DNA of 7,343 nucleotides, from positions 1 through 7,343 of the forward strand of contig CAZQGE010000059.1 in assembly GCA_964592815.1 (NCBI GenBank), given 5' to 3'. Below, piece by piece: positions 7,333-7,343 of the stretch (its first letter is position 1; every line of letters starts with the position of its first letter). A program made the translations under genes and the position numbers. This stretch comes from CAZQGE01 sp964592815 (lineage in GTDB: Bacteria; Bacillota; Clostridia; Christensenellales; CAG-917). The notes beneath the pieces are model-generated. The model made no database searches and was not told the origin of the DNA. It was given only the letters and a program-made list of their open reading frames with translations.

Positions 7333-7343
7333 TAGTAAATCAC

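Noticed and set aside
1..7343. Mobile element, phage, CRISPR or defence system.
   Set aside because: No transposase, integrase, long direct or inverted repeats or spacer-repeat pattern was seen. All five genes are housekeeping-like or metabolic, and their base composition looks uniform by eye.

Overview
The window holds five complete protein-coding genes, all on the minus strand and packed with gaps of 9 to 30 bases. They read as one operon transcribed from the right edge to the left. In order of transcription they are: isoleucyl-tRNA synthetase (ileS); a class I SAM-dependent methyltransferase of the RlmI-like type; an RluA-family pseudouridine synthase; a fatty-acyl-CoA-ligase-like AMP-binding enzyme; and a xylose-isomerase-like TIM-barrel protein of the sugar phosphate isomerase/epimerase superfamily. 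No plus-strand gene, RNA gene, mobile element, CRISPR array or long repeat could be supported.

The DNA is AT-rich. Every gene has a clear purine-rich Shine-Dalgarno site 5-6 bases before its start, and the standard code fits (TGA, TAA and TAG all appear as stops). Together with the style of the AMP-binding and TIM-barrel proteins, this suggests a low-GC Firmicute, most likely a Clostridia-type anaerobe. That placement is inference; no taxonomic marker settles it.

Region by region: 7288-7343 is a short AT-rich leader with one or two -10-like hexamers and the ileS ribosome binding site. The upstream part of the promoter, or any leader RNA, lies outside the window. 4177-7287 encodes a long IleRS of the eukaryote-like type 2 (IleS2). 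3296-4153 and 2552-3265 encode two probable RNA-modifying enzymes. 881-2542 and 70-870 encode the ligase and the TIM-barrel protein. Positions 1-69 hold no recognisable gene and no convincing terminator, so the transcript may continue past the left edge.

Functionally the first three genes share a translation theme: charging tRNA-Ile and modifying RNA. The last two look metabolic and have no evident link to translation. The last two starts are set by ribosome binding sites that contain part of the stop codon of the gene before them, which predicts translational coupling from the pseudouridine synthase into the ligase and on into the TIM-barrel protein. I see no dramatic new system. The points worth a second look are the ligase/TIM-barrel pair of unknown substrate, the missing RlmI-type cysteine in the methyltransferase, and the type 2 IleRS that keeps a canonical HIGH motif.
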